Positions 35,693 to 44,520 of a stretch of DNA of 64,000 nucleotides are shown here, one piece after another. The notes below the pieces were generated by a model. The model had not been told where the DNA came from and did not search any database. It saw only the letters and a program-made list of their open reading frames with translations. Numbering within the stretch: the stretch's first letter is position 1; every line of letters begins with the position of its first letter. The DNA is from Massilia alkalitolerans DSM 17462 (GTDB lineage: Bacteria > Pseudomonadota > Gammaproteobacteria > Burkholderiales > Burkholderiaceae_D). The stretch is taken from positions 124,001 through 188,000 of the forward strand of contig NZ_ATYR01000008.1 of NCBI RefSeq assembly GCF_000427785.1. The letters are read 5' to 3'. Both the position numbers and the translations under genes were made by a program.

Positions 35693-36423
35693 GCCAGGCC
35701 TCCGTTCACCGACAAGACTTGGCGCGTGACATAGCCGGCGTCCTCGGACATCAGGTAGCTGACCGCGGCCGCCACCTCTTCCGGACGGCCGACGCGGCGT
35801 GCCGGGACCAGTTTCAACGCCTCGTCCATCGGCACCTCGGCGATCATGTCGGTCTCGATCAGGCCGGGCGCCACGCAGTTGACAGTGATGTCGCGCTTGG
35901 CCAGTTCCAGCGCCAGCGCCTTGGTGGCGCCGATGATGCCGGCCTTGGCCGCGCTGTAGTTGACCTGGCCGCGGTTGCCGATCAGGCCCGACACCGAGGC
36001 CATGGTGACGATGCGGCCCGGCCTCCTGCGCTGGACCATCGGCATGACCAGCGGGTTGAGGACGTTGAAGAAGCCGTCCAGGTTGGTGCCCAGCACCTGG
36101 TCCCATTCTTCGCCGCTCATCGCCGGGAAGGCGGTGTCGCGCGCCACGCCGGCGTTGCAGACCACGCCGTAGTAGCAGCCATGCTGCTCGATGTCGGCGG
36201 CCAGCGCGGCCGCGGTGGCCTCGCGCTCGCCGATGTCGAACTGCAGCACGCGCGCCGTGCCGCCTGTTTTAATGATCTGCGCGGCGACCGCGTCGGCCTC
36301 CTCGCGCCGGCTGCGGCAGTGCACCACCACCTGGTAGCCGTCGCGCGCGAGACGCAGCGCGATGGCCTTGCCGATGCCGCGCGACGAACCCGTCACCAGC
36401 ACACTTTTCTGGATACTACTCAT
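35689..36423 (-). CDS. apeQ: 3-ketoacyl-ACP reductase (ApeQ-like)
   Basis: FabG-type SDR of 244 residues that reduces the 3-keto group on each cycle with NADPH. It has TGSSRGIGKAIA (about 11-22), NAG, the Ser of SVSGL and the YSAAKAG catalytic motif. The end VNGGLA is typical of FabG. Start and stop overlap both neighbours by four bases (ATGA), so it is tightly coupled with apeP and apeR. Confidence 0.92.
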   Translation of the reverse strand: MSSIQKSVLVTGSSRGIGKAIALRLARDGYQVVVHCRSRREEADAVAAQIIKTGGTARVLQFDIGEREATAAALAADIEQHGCYYGVVCNAGVARDTAFPAMSGEEWDQVLGTNLDGFFNVLNPLVMPMVQRRRPGRIVTMASVSGLIGNRGQVNYSAAKAGIIGATKALALELAKRDITVNCVAPGLIETDMIAEVPMDEALKLVPARRVGRPEEVAAAVSYLMSEDAGYVTRQVLSVNGGLA

Positions 36424-36902
36424 ACGGAACTCCGTTGCAAGAACTCTTCAACATGATCGGGCTGGAAGACGGTGATGGTGGCCGTGGCCAGCTCCTGGCC
36501 GGCGGCGTCTTCGATGCGGCAGTCGAACGCGCCCAGGCCGTTTTCGCCCTGCAGGGCGCGCCGCACGTGGACGCGCAGGACGCTGCCGACCGGGAAAGCG
36601 GACACCGCGCAGGCATACTTGCGCGCGCCCAGCAGGAAGCCGACCCGCACCGGTTCGCCACGCCGGCGCGCGCACCAGCCGGCATGCGCGGCCACCGCCT
36701 GCGCCATGTACTCGACGCCGACCCAGGCGCCTACCTGCCCGTCGGTGCAGAACATGCTCTCCGGGGTGATGTCGACTTCGGCGCTCAAGGTCTCGTCGTC
36801 GGCTTCCAGGAAGCGGCCGAGCAGCGACATCGGGCCGCTGTGGGGCACCAGGCTGTGGATGTCGGGCCGGACCAACTGCTCCGGTTGAACCATCTGGTTC
36901 AT
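36420..36902 (-). CDS. apeP: Hotdog-fold 3-hydroxyacyl-ACP dehydratase (ApeP-like)
   Basis: A 160-residue hotdog protein. VPHSGPMSLLGRFLEAD and YMAQAVAAHAGW fit the FabZ/FabA-like group found in aryl polyene clusters, with a His in the PHSGPM segment. It would dehydrate the 3-hydroxy intermediates that build the conjugated double bonds, possibly paired with the ApeI-like domain of the fused ligase (46.3-48.0 kb). ATG 36902 overlaps the apeO stop. Confidence 0.88.
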   Translation of the reverse strand: MNQMVQPEQLVRPDIHSLVPHSGPMSLLGRFLEADDETLSAEVDITPESMFCTDGQVGAWVGVEYMAQAVAAHAGWCARRRGEPVRVGFLLGARKYACAVSAFPVGSVLRVHVRRALQGENGLGAFDCRIEDAAGQELATATITVFQPDHVEEFLQRSSV

Positions 36903-38086
36903 CGCGTCCTCCCGAACACCAGGCTGGCGTTGGAACCGCCGAAAGCAAAGGAATTGCTGAGCGCATAGCGGATCGGGCGGCCCAGGCGCGCGCCCTTCTC
37001 CGCCACGTTCAAGGACGGGAGCGCCGGATCCGGCGCACCGTTCCACAAGTGCGGCGGCAGCAGGCCTTCCGGGTTATCGTCCTGCATCGCCAGCCAGCAG
37101 ATGGCCGCCTCCACGGCGCCGGCCGCGCCCAGCGTGTGGCCGGTAAACGGCTTGGTCGAGCTGACCGCCACCCTGGCGCCGAACAAGGCCTCCACCGCAC
37201 GCGACTCCATCGCATCGTTCTGTTGGGTAGCGGTGCCGTGCAGGTTGATGTAGTCGACTTCGCCGGCATCGATGCCGGCGCGCGTCAGGGCTTCGCGCAT
37301 GGCGATGCGGGCGCCGCCGCCTTCCGGGTCCGGCGCCGACATGTGGTGCCCGTCGGAAGACTCGCCCCAGCCGCACAGGGCCACGGCCGCCGGCTCGCGG
37401 CTCATCAGGAACAGCGCCGCGCCCTCGCCGATGTTGATGCCGTTGCGGCCTGCGCCGAGCGGGTTGCAGGGCGCGCTGCTGACCGATTCCAGTGCACTGA
37501 AGCCGGCCACGGTAAAGCCGCACAAGGTATCGACGCCACCGGTCAGGACGGCGTCGCACAGGCCCATGCGGATCAGGCGTGCGGCGCTGCCCAGGGCCTT
37601 GGCGCTCGACGAGCAGGCGCTCGAATGCACGTAGGCCGGCCCGAGGGCGCCCAGTTCGCGCGCCAGCAGCTCGGCTGGCGAACCCATTTCCTGCTGGCCG
37701 TAGTGGAAACCGGCCGGCAGCGCGTCGGTCGCGTGTTTCGCCGCCAATGCCGCCTCGGTCTCGCCCACGCCCGAGGTGCTGGTGCCAATGATGACCCCGA
37801 CCCGGTGCGCGCCGTAGCGCGCGATGGCGCCATCCAGCGCCGGGCGGATTTGCGCCAGGGCGGCGAGCGCCAGCGCGTTGTTACGGCTGCGCAGGGGCAG
37901 CGGCAGGTGTTCTACGCTCGGCAAGGCAGTCTTGACGCGGCCGAGCGGCAGCATCCGGCCCGGCGAGCAGGTATCAAGCCGCGCGAGGCCGCTTTCGGCA
38001 TCGAGCAGCAGCCGGCGCCGGATGCTTGCCAAGTCGTCGCCCAGTGCGCAGACCAGCGCGCATTCGTTCAGGTACAGGGTAGTCAT
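36899..38086 (-). CDS. apeO: Beta-ketoacyl-ACP synthase of the aryl polyene pathway (ApeO-like)
   Basis: Condensing enzyme of 395 residues with the full triad Cys158 (SSACSSSAK), His283 (NLHGTATQQND) and His317 (GHTLGAAG). Order (directly after the DUF3261 lipoprotein) and N-terminus match ApeO, which forms a heterodimer with the chain-length-factor-like ApeC in the studied system. The ApeC-like gene is the first of this operon, 12 kb upstream. It starts one base after apeN ends. Confidence 0.9.
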   Translation of the reverse strand: MTTLYLNECALVCALGDDLASIRRRLLLDAESGLARLDTCSPGRMLPLGRVKTALPSVEHLPLPLRSRNNALALAALAQIRPALDGAIARYGAHRVGVIIGTSTSGVGETEAALAAKHATDALPAGFHYGQQEMGSPAELLARELGALGPAYVHSSACSSSAKALGSAARLIRMGLCDAVLTGGVDTLCGFTVAGFSALESVSSAPCNPLGAGRNGINIGEGAALFLMSREPAAVALCGWGESSDGHHMSAPDPEGGGARIAMREALTRAGIDAGEVDYINLHGTATQQNDAMESRAVEALFGARVAVSSTKPFTGHTLGAAGAVEAAICWLAMQDDNPEGLLPPHLWNGAPDPALPSLNVAEKGARLGRPIRYALSNSFAFGGSNASLVFGRTR

Positions 38087-38087
38087 C

Positions 38088-38642
38088 TCATTCGCTGGCC
38101 GACACCACGGTCAGCCGGTATTGGTAGCGCAGGTTGTCCAGCACGGCGGTGCCCTGCCAGCGCGGCATGCCGCTGTAATCGATGGTCGCCACCACCTCGC
38201 CCTCGCGGCGCAGGGTGCGGCGCAGCCCCCGCTCCTCGACTTGCCAGCCGGGCGGCAAGGTCTGGGCGATCCGTTCCACCGGCCACAGGGTCAGCTGCAG
38301 GTCTTCCAGCACGTCCGCCGCGCGCACCTGGCTGGGGAGCATCGGGTGGCGCCATTCGGTGAGCTCGCGGCCGTCGAAGTCCAGGCTCAGCACGCGCATG
38401 CCGAGCGCCAGGCCGACCAGGCTGAGCCGGTTGGCGTCCACCTCGAGGGCGACGTCGAGGTCGTTGGTCTTGCCGTCGCGCTCGACGGTCAGGTGCTGCT
38501 GGACGCTGATGGCCTCGCCCAGCGTGGACGGAGCCAGGCGCAGGCCGAGGCGCGCGGGAGCCGGCGGTGTGGCGGCGCAGGCGGCCAGCATCAGGGCGGC
38601 GCACAGCGCAGCGCCGCGTTCAAGCCAGGACGGGCGAAGCAT
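38088..38642 (-). CDS. apeN: DUF3261 lipoprotein (ApeN-like)
   Basis: A 184-residue protein with lipoprotein signal (lipobox LAAC, Cys at about 22). The mature part has SVQQHLTVERDG, LSLDFDGRELTEWRHPMLPS and LTLWPVERI, the DUF3261 pattern found in aryl polyene clusters. It is likely an outer-membrane lipoprotein aiding deposition of the pigment lipid. It overlaps apeM by 23 bases. Confidence 0.85.
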   Translation of the reverse strand: MLRPSWLERGAALCAALMLAACAATPPAPARLGLRLAPSTLGEAISVQQHLTVERDGKTNDLDVALEVDANRLSLVGLALGMRVLSLDFDGRELTEWRHPMLPSQVRAADVLEDLQLTLWPVERIAQTLPPGWQVEERGLRRTLRREGEVVATIDYSGMPRWQGTAVLDNLRYQYRLTVVSASE

Positions 38643-41001
38643 CGATTTCTTCCTTTGTAACGACGAAGCATGGAGCGACCAGCCAGACCAGCGCGGTTCC
38701 GGCCAGCATGGTCAGGCCGAATGCCTGCAGCGCCGGCGTACCGCTCAGGCCCAGCAGGCCGAAGGACAGGATGGTGCTGGCGGCCGACAGGCCCACGGCC
38801 AGCCACGGGGCGTCGCTGCTTTTACTCGGCTGCTTGTGCGTCGCCTCCTCCTGCAGGAAGATGCCGTAGTCGACGCCCACGCCCAGCAGCAGCATCATTG
38901 CCAGCACGTGGAACAACTGCAGGCTCTGGCCGGCAAAGCCCAGCAGCGCCAGGGTCAGCACGCTGGCCGCCGCGGTCGGGGCCAGCACGCGCCAGGTGCG
39001 GCCGCGGTAACGCGGCAGCAGCACCGCGAACACCACCGCGTAGGCGCCCAGCACGACCCAGCCCATGTAGGCGCGGTAGCGGCCCAGCACCGAGGAAATT
39101 CCACCGACCTTGTCGACCCACTGCACACCTTCCAAGCCCTCGGCCGCGCGGGCCAGCGCCGGAATCGACGCGTAGCGCATCCCGCGCAGGCCGACGATGC
39201 TGGCGTGCACGCCCTCGATCTCGCCCAGCCACAGGTGGCGCCAGGGTTCGCTGGCCGGCGTCTTCAGGAAGGCGTCGAGCGTCAAGGGCGCAGCAAGGGC
39301 GCGCAGGTGCGCGGCGGTTGCGGCATGCCAGCCGGCGTCTTCGCCGATTTCCCGGGCCAGTTGCGCCAGCGGGCCGTCCGCGGTCAGGAGCTTGTCCTCG
39401 ACCAGTCGCAGCCGAGCGGCCTGGGCCTGGCCGGACGGCACCCAGTTCGACAGGGCCTGGTAGCCGGCGATGTCACCCTGCGACACCAGGGCGTCGAGGC
39501 GGCGCTTGAGCGCTTCCTCGCGCAGCAAGACGTCCTCCGCCGTGGCGCCGCGCACCAGGTAGTACTGCACCGGACTGGGCGCGTCGAGCAGCTTGCCCAG
39601 CTTGACCTGGTCGCGCACCAGCGTCAAGGGCGAAGACTGCAGCGAGCGGATGTCATCGTTCACCTCCAGGCGCGTACAGCCCAACACCGCGAACGCCGCC
39701 AGCACGGCCACCACCAGCAGCGGCGCCGCGCCGCCCGAGATGCGCGGCCAGCGCGCCACCATGCCGCGGTAGCGGCGCGCGAGCCAGCCGGCGCGCAGGC
39801 TGCGCCCGTTGATCAGCGCCGGGAACCAGCACACCACCGTGAGCCAGGCGAATACCAGGCCCAGGCTGGAAAACACCGCCATGTGGCGCAAGCCCGGGAA
39901 TGGCGTCAGCGCCAGGCCCATGTAGCCGATCACGGCCGCCAGCAGGGTCAGGCCGAGGCCGGGTAGCAGGCGCCGCATCAGGCGCGGCGAATCGAGCGCC
40001 GGATCGGCCCGGAGTCGGTGGCACAGGAAATAGATGCCGTAATCCTGGGCCACGCCGATCAGGCTGGCGCCGAACACGAGCGTCAAGAGGTGGATGCGGC
40101 CGAACAGCAGCCAGCACACCGACAGCGCGCCCAGGAAGCCGATCCCGATCGCCAGCAGGGTGAGCGCGATCGGCTTGACCGAGCGGAAGCTCAGCCAGGT
40201 GAGCAGGACGATGCCGATCATCGATCCGACCCCGATGGTGTGGATTTCCCTGCTGGCCTGGCGGCCGGCCGCCGCCGCATGCAGCACCACGCCCGCCTTG
40301 ATCACTTCCGCCGAGGGCACGGCGCTGCGCGCCGCCAACGTGGCCCGGTCGAGCAGCGGCACCACGGCTTCCTGCGCCGCCAGCGAGAACGCGGGCTGCC
40401 GCAGGGTGTAGGTCAGCAGCACGTATTCGCGCCCCTCGCCCGCCACGAACAGCTGGCCGTCGCGCGGCCGCACCGGGGTTTCGCCGGCGCGCTCCTGCGC
40501 CCAGCCGGCGAACAGGCCGAAGGGGTCGTCGCGGAAGGCGCCCAGCCTGGGACCTGAGAAGGCGCTGTACAGGCTCGCCAGGGCCTTGTCGACCCAAAAT
40601 CGGGGCGGCTCTTCGCGCAGCCGGCGCTCATCGGGCACGCCGACCAGCAGGGCCGCATGCGGCTGGAGGCTGGCCAGCCAGCCGGCCTGCGCCTCCTCAC
40701 CCGGGGCATCGGGCGCCAGGACGCCGGCATGCGGCGCCAGCGCGGCGCGCCAGGCCTCGGCAGCGCGCACCGCCTCCTCCCATTTCGCCGCACCGACCAG
40801 CACGACCACGCGTTGCTGGGCGCTGTCGACCATGTGGCTGAAGGATTGCTGCAGCACCGGGTCGCGCTCGTCCGCCGGCAGCAGGGCCAGGATGTCGGTA
40901 TCGGGCGCGATGCGCTTGCCCAGCCACAGCCAGGCATTGTGCCCGACCAGCAGGCAGACGATCAGCGCCCAGACCAGGGCGAGGCGGCGCTGCGCGTTCA
41001 C
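38620..41001 (-). CDS. apeM: MMPL-family exporter (ApeM-like)
   Basis: RND-superfamily membrane protein of 793 residues with two halves, each one membrane helix, a large periplasmic loop and a five-helix bundle. The family segments ASLIGVAQDYGIYFLCHR (first half) and LLLGVGVDYGIFLQEEA (second half) carry the Asp-Tyr pair typical of MMPL proton pathways. In aryl polyene loci it is thought to move the finished lipid from the inner membrane. Coupled to apeL by ATGA. Confidence 0.9.
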   Translation of the reverse strand: MNAQRRLALVWALIVCLLVGHNAWLWLGKRIAPDTDILALLPADERDPVLQQSFSHMVDSAQQRVVVLVGAAKWEEAVRAAEAWRAALAPHAGVLAPDAPGEEAQAGWLASLQPHAALLVGVPDERRLREEPPRFWVDKALASLYSAFSGPRLGAFRDDPFGLFAGWAQERAGETPVRPRDGQLFVAGEGREYVLLTYTLRQPAFSLAAQEAVVPLLDRATLAARSAVPSAEVIKAGVVLHAAAAGRQASREIHTIGVGSMIGIVLLTWLSFRSVKPIALTLLAIGIGFLGALSVCWLLFGRIHLLTLVFGASLIGVAQDYGIYFLCHRLRADPALDSPRLMRRLLPGLGLTLLAAVIGYMGLALTPFPGLRHMAVFSSLGLVFAWLTVVCWFPALINGRSLRAGWLARRYRGMVARWPRISGGAAPLLVVAVLAAFAVLGCTRLEVNDDIRSLQSSPLTLVRDQVKLGKLLDAPSPVQYYLVRGATAEDVLLREEALKRRLDALVSQGDIAGYQALSNWVPSGQAQAARLRLVEDKLLTADGPLAQLAREIGEDAGWHAATAAHLRALAAPLTLDAFLKTPASEPWRHLWLGEIEGVHASIVGLRGMRYASIPALARAAEGLEGVQWVDKVGGISSVLGRYRAYMGWVVLGAYAVVFAVLLPRYRGRTWRVLAPTAAASVLTLALLGFAGQSLQLFHVLAMMLLLGVGVDYGIFLQEEATHKQPSKSSDAPWLAVGLSAASTILSFGLLGLSGTPALQAFGLTMLAGTALVWLVAPCFVVTKEEIDASPVLA

Positions 41002-41600
41002 ATCAGGACCGATTCTTCAGGCAGGATGGCTTGCGCGCCGGTCTTCAGTTCGCTAAAGACGATCTCGGTACGGTCGCCGCCGGCGTCCTCCATGCGGATG
41101 CTGCGCACGTAGGCCCCGCCTTCGAGCGAGATCGTTCCCACGGCACGCGCCACGGCGGCGTTGCGCGCCTTTAGCGCCACACGCCACGAGTCGCCGGCCA
41201 CGCTGCCGTCCACCTCGAACAGGTTCTCCAGCTGGCCCAGGTCGCCGCCCAGCAGCGAGAACAACACGCCGTTGATCATGCGCACGGTCGGTTCCTGGCT
41301 GGCCTCGAGGCGCATCGACACCCGCGAACCCTGCATGTGGACGATCTCGTCGCGCTTCAGGCGCAGCGTGTTCGGGAAGGGTTTCAGAGTGCGCCACAGC
41401 ACGCCCTTGCCGGCGACGACGCAGAAGCGTCCGCTGGAAAGCAATGGCTTCTTCATGCCGGCCAGTTGCTTGGTCTGCTCGAAGCGGCCGCACAGCTGCT
41501 CCGGCTTGGCCAGCATGGACTGGATCTGGGCGACCGGGGCGGCCGCTTGCACCGTGGCGCCCAGGGCGCCAAGGATGAGGGTGACGAGGATGCGTTTCAT
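40998..41600 (-). CDS. apeL: LolA-like outer-membrane carrier (ApeL-like)
   Basis: Periplasmic carrier of 200 residues. Signal peptide 1-19 (cleavage after VQA). The mature protein is LolA-like: GRFEQTKQLAGMKKPLLSSGRFCV, VLWRTLKPFPNTLRL and later beta strands. It probably shields the hydrophobic polyene lipid in the periplasm between the MMPL exporter and the outer membrane. Overlaps both neighbours (apeK, apeM) by four bases. Confidence 0.87.
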   Translation of the reverse strand: MKRILVTLILGALGATVQAAAPVAQIQSMLAKPEQLCGRFEQTKQLAGMKKPLLSSGRFCVVAGKGVLWRTLKPFPNTLRLKRDEIVHMQGSRVSMRLEASQEPTVRMINGVLFSLLGGDLGQLENLFEVDGSVAGDSWRVALKARNAAVARAVGTISLEGGAYVRSIRMEDAGGDRTEIVFSELKTGAQAILPEESVLM

Positions 41601-42031
41601 GGGGCCTCTACTGCGAGCTTCTCGAACAGGATGGCCGGCGAGGCGAAGCACATCTCGCCGGTCTTGAGGTCGACCGCGACCTGGGTGGTGGTGGCTTTGT
41701 TGAGGCGTTTGCCGCTCGCGGCGTCGCTGATGAGGTAATCGATCCGCAGCCGGTTTTCCCACTCGACGATCTCGGCGCGCAGCAGCAGGCGCTGGCCGAA
41801 GGCGGCCGGCCCGGCGTAGCGCAGGTTCATCTCGATGATCGGCCACATATAGCCCGAGTCGCGCATCTCTTCGTAGTTGTAGCCGATCTTGTCGAGCAGC
41901 GCGCAGCGCGCCACCTCGAGGTACTTGACGTAGTTGCCGTGCCAGACGATCTGCATCGGGTCGAGGTCGAAGAACTGCACCTGCAGTTCGACCTCGGCCC
42001 ACCAGCGGCTGGGCGCCCTTGCCTTACGCAT
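41597..42031 (-). CDS. apeK: Acyl-ACP/CoA thioesterase, 4HBT family (ApeK-like)
   Basis: A 144-residue hotdog thioesterase with the FFDLDPMQIVWHGNYVKYLEVARCALLD segment and its catalytic Asp (FDLDPMQIVWHGNY). In aryl polyene loci it is thought to release or edit the chain. It overlaps the ammonia-lyase gene by eight bases and the apeL gene by four. Confidence 0.88.
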   Translation of the reverse strand: MRKARAPSRWWAEVELQVQFFDLDPMQIVWHGNYVKYLEVARCALLDKIGYNYEEMRDSGYMWPIIEMNLRYAGPAAFGQRLLLRAEIVEWENRLRIDYLISDAASGKRLNKATTTQVAVDLKTGEMCFASPAILFEKLAVEAP

Positions 42032-43583
42032 ACAGGCTCCAGGCCTGATCGCGGATGCGGCCCAGCAGCAGCTTGAGGTCAGGGTCGAGGCGGCGGTCCT
42101 CGATCACCGGCGCCACGTCCTGGCCCAGCAGTTCGAGCATGCGCGCCAGCGGCGCCGGCAGCGCCTTCCCGGCATCGACGCGCTGGCGCAGCCACACGCC
42201 CTGGCGCACCGTGATCAGCAGGCTTGCTGCCACCTGCTCGGTGAGTTCCAGCACGCGCAGGCAGTCCCGCGCGGCGATCGTGCCCATGCTGACCTTGTCC
42301 TGGTTGTGGCATTCGGTCGAACGCGAGAACACCGAGGCCGGCATGGTCAGCTTCAGGGCTTCAGCGGTCCAGGCCGAGGCGCTGATCTGCAGCGCTTTCA
42401 GGCCATGGCTGATCGGCGCTCGTGGGCCCTGCATGCCGGACAGGTTGGCCGGCAGGCCGGCATTGTAGCGGGCGTCCACCAGCAGCGCCATCTGGCGGTC
42501 AAGCAGGTCGGCCAGGTTGGCCACGGCATTCTTCATGCCGTCCATCGCGAAAGCGATGTGGCCGCCGTAGAAGTGGCCGCCGTGCAGCACGCGCTCGCCT
42601 TCGGCGTCGATGATCGGGTTGTCGTTGGCGCTGTTGAGCTCATTCTCGATCGACGCGCGGAAGAACGGCAAGGCATCGGCCAGCACGCCAATCACGTGCG
42701 GGGCGCAGCGGATCGAGTAGCGATCCTGCAGGCGCTTGCCGTTGCGCTCGAGCTGGCCGGCGTATTCCAGGTCCTGGCGCAGCCAGGCTGCCACGCCCTG
42801 CATGCCAGCATGCGGCTTGACCGAGAACAGGGTCTCGTCGAAGTGGTGGTCGTTGCCGTCCAGGGCGAACGAAGCCAGCGCGGTGATGCGGGTCACCAGG
42901 CGCGCCAGGTAGTCGGCGCGGTCCCAGGCCAGGCAGGCCAGGCCGGTCATGACGGCGGTGCCGTTCATGATCGCCAGCCCCTCCTTCGGGCGCAAGCGCA
43001 GCGGCGTGATGCCGGCCTCTAACAGCGCCTGCGCCGCCGCAACCGGCACGCCGTCGCGCAGCACTTCGCGCTCGCCGCACAGCACCGCCGCCAGGTAGGA
43101 CAACGGGGTCAGGTCGCCGCTGGCGCCGACCGAGCCTTCGCTCGGGATCAGCGGCAGCAGGCCGGCGTCGAACAGGCGCACGATCTGTTCCAGCAGCCCC
43201 ACGCTCACGCCGGAAAAGCCCTTGGACAGCGAGGCCAGGCGCGCCGCCATCACGGCGCGGGTCTGCGCCGGGTCGAGGCAGGCGCCCAGGCCGCAGCCGT
43301 GGTAGGTGTAGAGGCGGTGCGGCAGCTCGGCCACCAGATCGAGCGGCACCGCCACCGTGCACGAATCGCCGTAGCCGGTGGTGACGCCATAGATGGTGCC
43401 GTCCTCGCGCAGCAGGCGGTCGAGGAAGTCGGCCCCTTTCGCGATCGCGGCGCGGAAGGCCGGATCGCTCGACAAGGCGGGACGCGCGCTGCCGCGCGCG
43501 ATGGCGACGATGTCTTCCAGCGCCAGGCGCTCGCGGTCGAAGCGCACGGTGCGCTGGGGAGTCTTGAGGTCAGTGAGCTGCAT
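42024..43583 (-). CDS. Aromatic amino acid ammonia-lyase (HAL/TAL family)
   Basis: MIO-type lyase of 519 residues. The Ala-Ser-Gly that forms the MIO cofactor is at 154-156 (SVGASGDL), the catalytic Tyr at 65 (IYGVTTGYGDS), and NGTAVMTGLA and the C-terminal Gln/Tyr segments are present. The selectivity pair, Ser-His in histidine lyases and His-Leu or Phe-Leu in tyrosine or phenylalanine lyases, is Tyr94-His95. With no hut genes near, the likely job is to supply an aryl acrylate starter for the polyene. The reaction on Tyr, Phe or His is undecided. Confidence 0.87.
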   Translation of the reverse strand: MQLTDLKTPQRTVRFDRERLALEDIVAIARGSARPALSSDPAFRAAIAKGADFLDRLLREDGTIYGVTTGYGDSCTVAVPLDLVAELPHRLYTYHGCGLGACLDPAQTRAVMAARLASLSKGFSGVSVGLLEQIVRLFDAGLLPLIPSEGSVGASGDLTPLSYLAAVLCGEREVLRDGVPVAAAQALLEAGITPLRLRPKEGLAIMNGTAVMTGLACLAWDRADYLARLVTRITALASFALDGNDHHFDETLFSVKPHAGMQGVAAWLRQDLEYAGQLERNGKRLQDRYSIRCAPHVIGVLADALPFFRASIENELNSANDNPIIDAEGERVLHGGHFYGGHIAFAMDGMKNAVANLADLLDRQMALLVDARYNAGLPANLSGMQGPRAPISHGLKALQISASAWTAEALKLTMPASVFSRSTECHNQDKVSMGTIAARDCLRVLELTEQVAASLLITVRQGVWLRQRVDAGKALPAPLARMLELLGQDVAPVIEDRRLDPDLKLLLGRIRDQAWSLYA

Positions 43584-44520
43584 GGGGACGTTCCGAATCG
43601 GGTAGATGCCAAAAATCGTAGAAGTTGAACCACTCCAGCGGCGAGCGGCGGGCATGGTGTTCGAGGCGCGCGGCGTACTCGCCAGCGAGTTCGGCCAGCG
43701 CTGCGTCGCGCCCGCGGCGCGGCAGGCGAACCTCCTCGCGCAGGCGCTCGAAGTGGAGCGCGTAGCCGTCTTCCACGCGGGTGGCGAACATGGTGTACAG
43801 CGGGCAGCCGAGCACCGAGGCCATCACATAGGGCCCGACCGGGAAGGCGGCCGGCTGGCCCAGGAAGGGGGCGAGCGCGACGCGTCCTGCGCTTGATACC
43901 GGGACGCGATCGCCCGCGATGACGACGAACTCGCCCTCCCCAATGCGCTCGGACAGCTGCATCGCCATGGCCGGCGTCATCTCGGTCACCTGCATGAGGT
44001 TGAGCTGGCTGCGCGGATCGAGTTTGCCCAGCATGTCGTTGAAGGACTGGGCATGGCGCGTGTGCACCAGCACCGTGATCCTCAAGCCAGGGGTGCGCAG
44101 CGAGAGCGCGCGGCACAGGTCGAGATTGCCCAGGTGCGAACACACCAGCAGCGCACCCTTGCCTTCGCGGATGCGCTGCCAGAGCGGCTCGGCCCCCTCT
44201 ACCCGCACGCGCGAGAAATCGAACAGGCCGCCCCACAGCAGCATCTTGTCGAGGATGGATTCGGCAAAGGCCTGGAAGTGGCGCAGCACGCCGAACAGTC
44301 CGGCAGGCCGGCCGATGCGGCGCAGGTAGTCGCTGGAGACGCGGCGCGCGCGGCCCTGCGTGGCCACGTACCAGAACAGCACCGGCGTCAGCAGCATGCG
44401 GAACGGCCAGCGCCCGAACACCCGGCAGACCCAGAACAACAGGCGCATGCCGGCCACGAAGCTCGCCTCGTTGATGGCCGCCCAATGGCGCGTGTCGGCG
44501 GAAGGAGTCACGTGCGCCAT
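43570..44520 (-). CDS. Lipid A-type acyltransferase (ApeJ acyltransferase half)
   Basis: LpxL/HtrB-family acyltransferase of 316 residues with an N-terminal membrane anchor (about 25-50). The HxxxxD-type motif is SHLGNLDLCRAL, and IAGDRVPVS with AFPVGPYVMA follow. In the E. coli locus this activity is, to my recollection, the second half of the bifunctional ApeJ. Here it is a separate gene overlapping the glycosyltransferase by 13 bases. It probably attaches the polyene or a fatty acid to the carrier lipid. Confidence 0.87.
   Translation of the reverse strand: MAHVTPSADTRHWAAINEASFVAGMRLLFWVCRVFGRWPFRMLLTPVLFWYVATQGRARRVSSDYLRRIGRPAGLFGVLRHFQAFAESILDKMLLWGGLFDFSRVRVEGAEPLWQRIREGKGALLVCSHLGNLDLCRALSLRTPGLRITVLVHTRHAQSFNDMLGKLDPRSQLNLMQVTEMTPAMAMQLSERIGEGEFVVIAGDRVPVSSAGRVALAPFLGQPAAFPVGPYVMASVLGCPLYTMFATRVEDGYALHFERLREEVRLPRRGRDAALAELAGEYAARLEHHARRSPLEWFNFYDFWHLPDSERPHAAH

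Noticed and set aside
42024-43583. Calling the ammonia-lyase histidine ammonia-lyase (hutH)
   Set aside because: The Ser-His selectivity pair of HutH is replaced by Tyr-His and no hutU, hutI or hutG lies nearby; the gene overlaps pigment genes on both sides.
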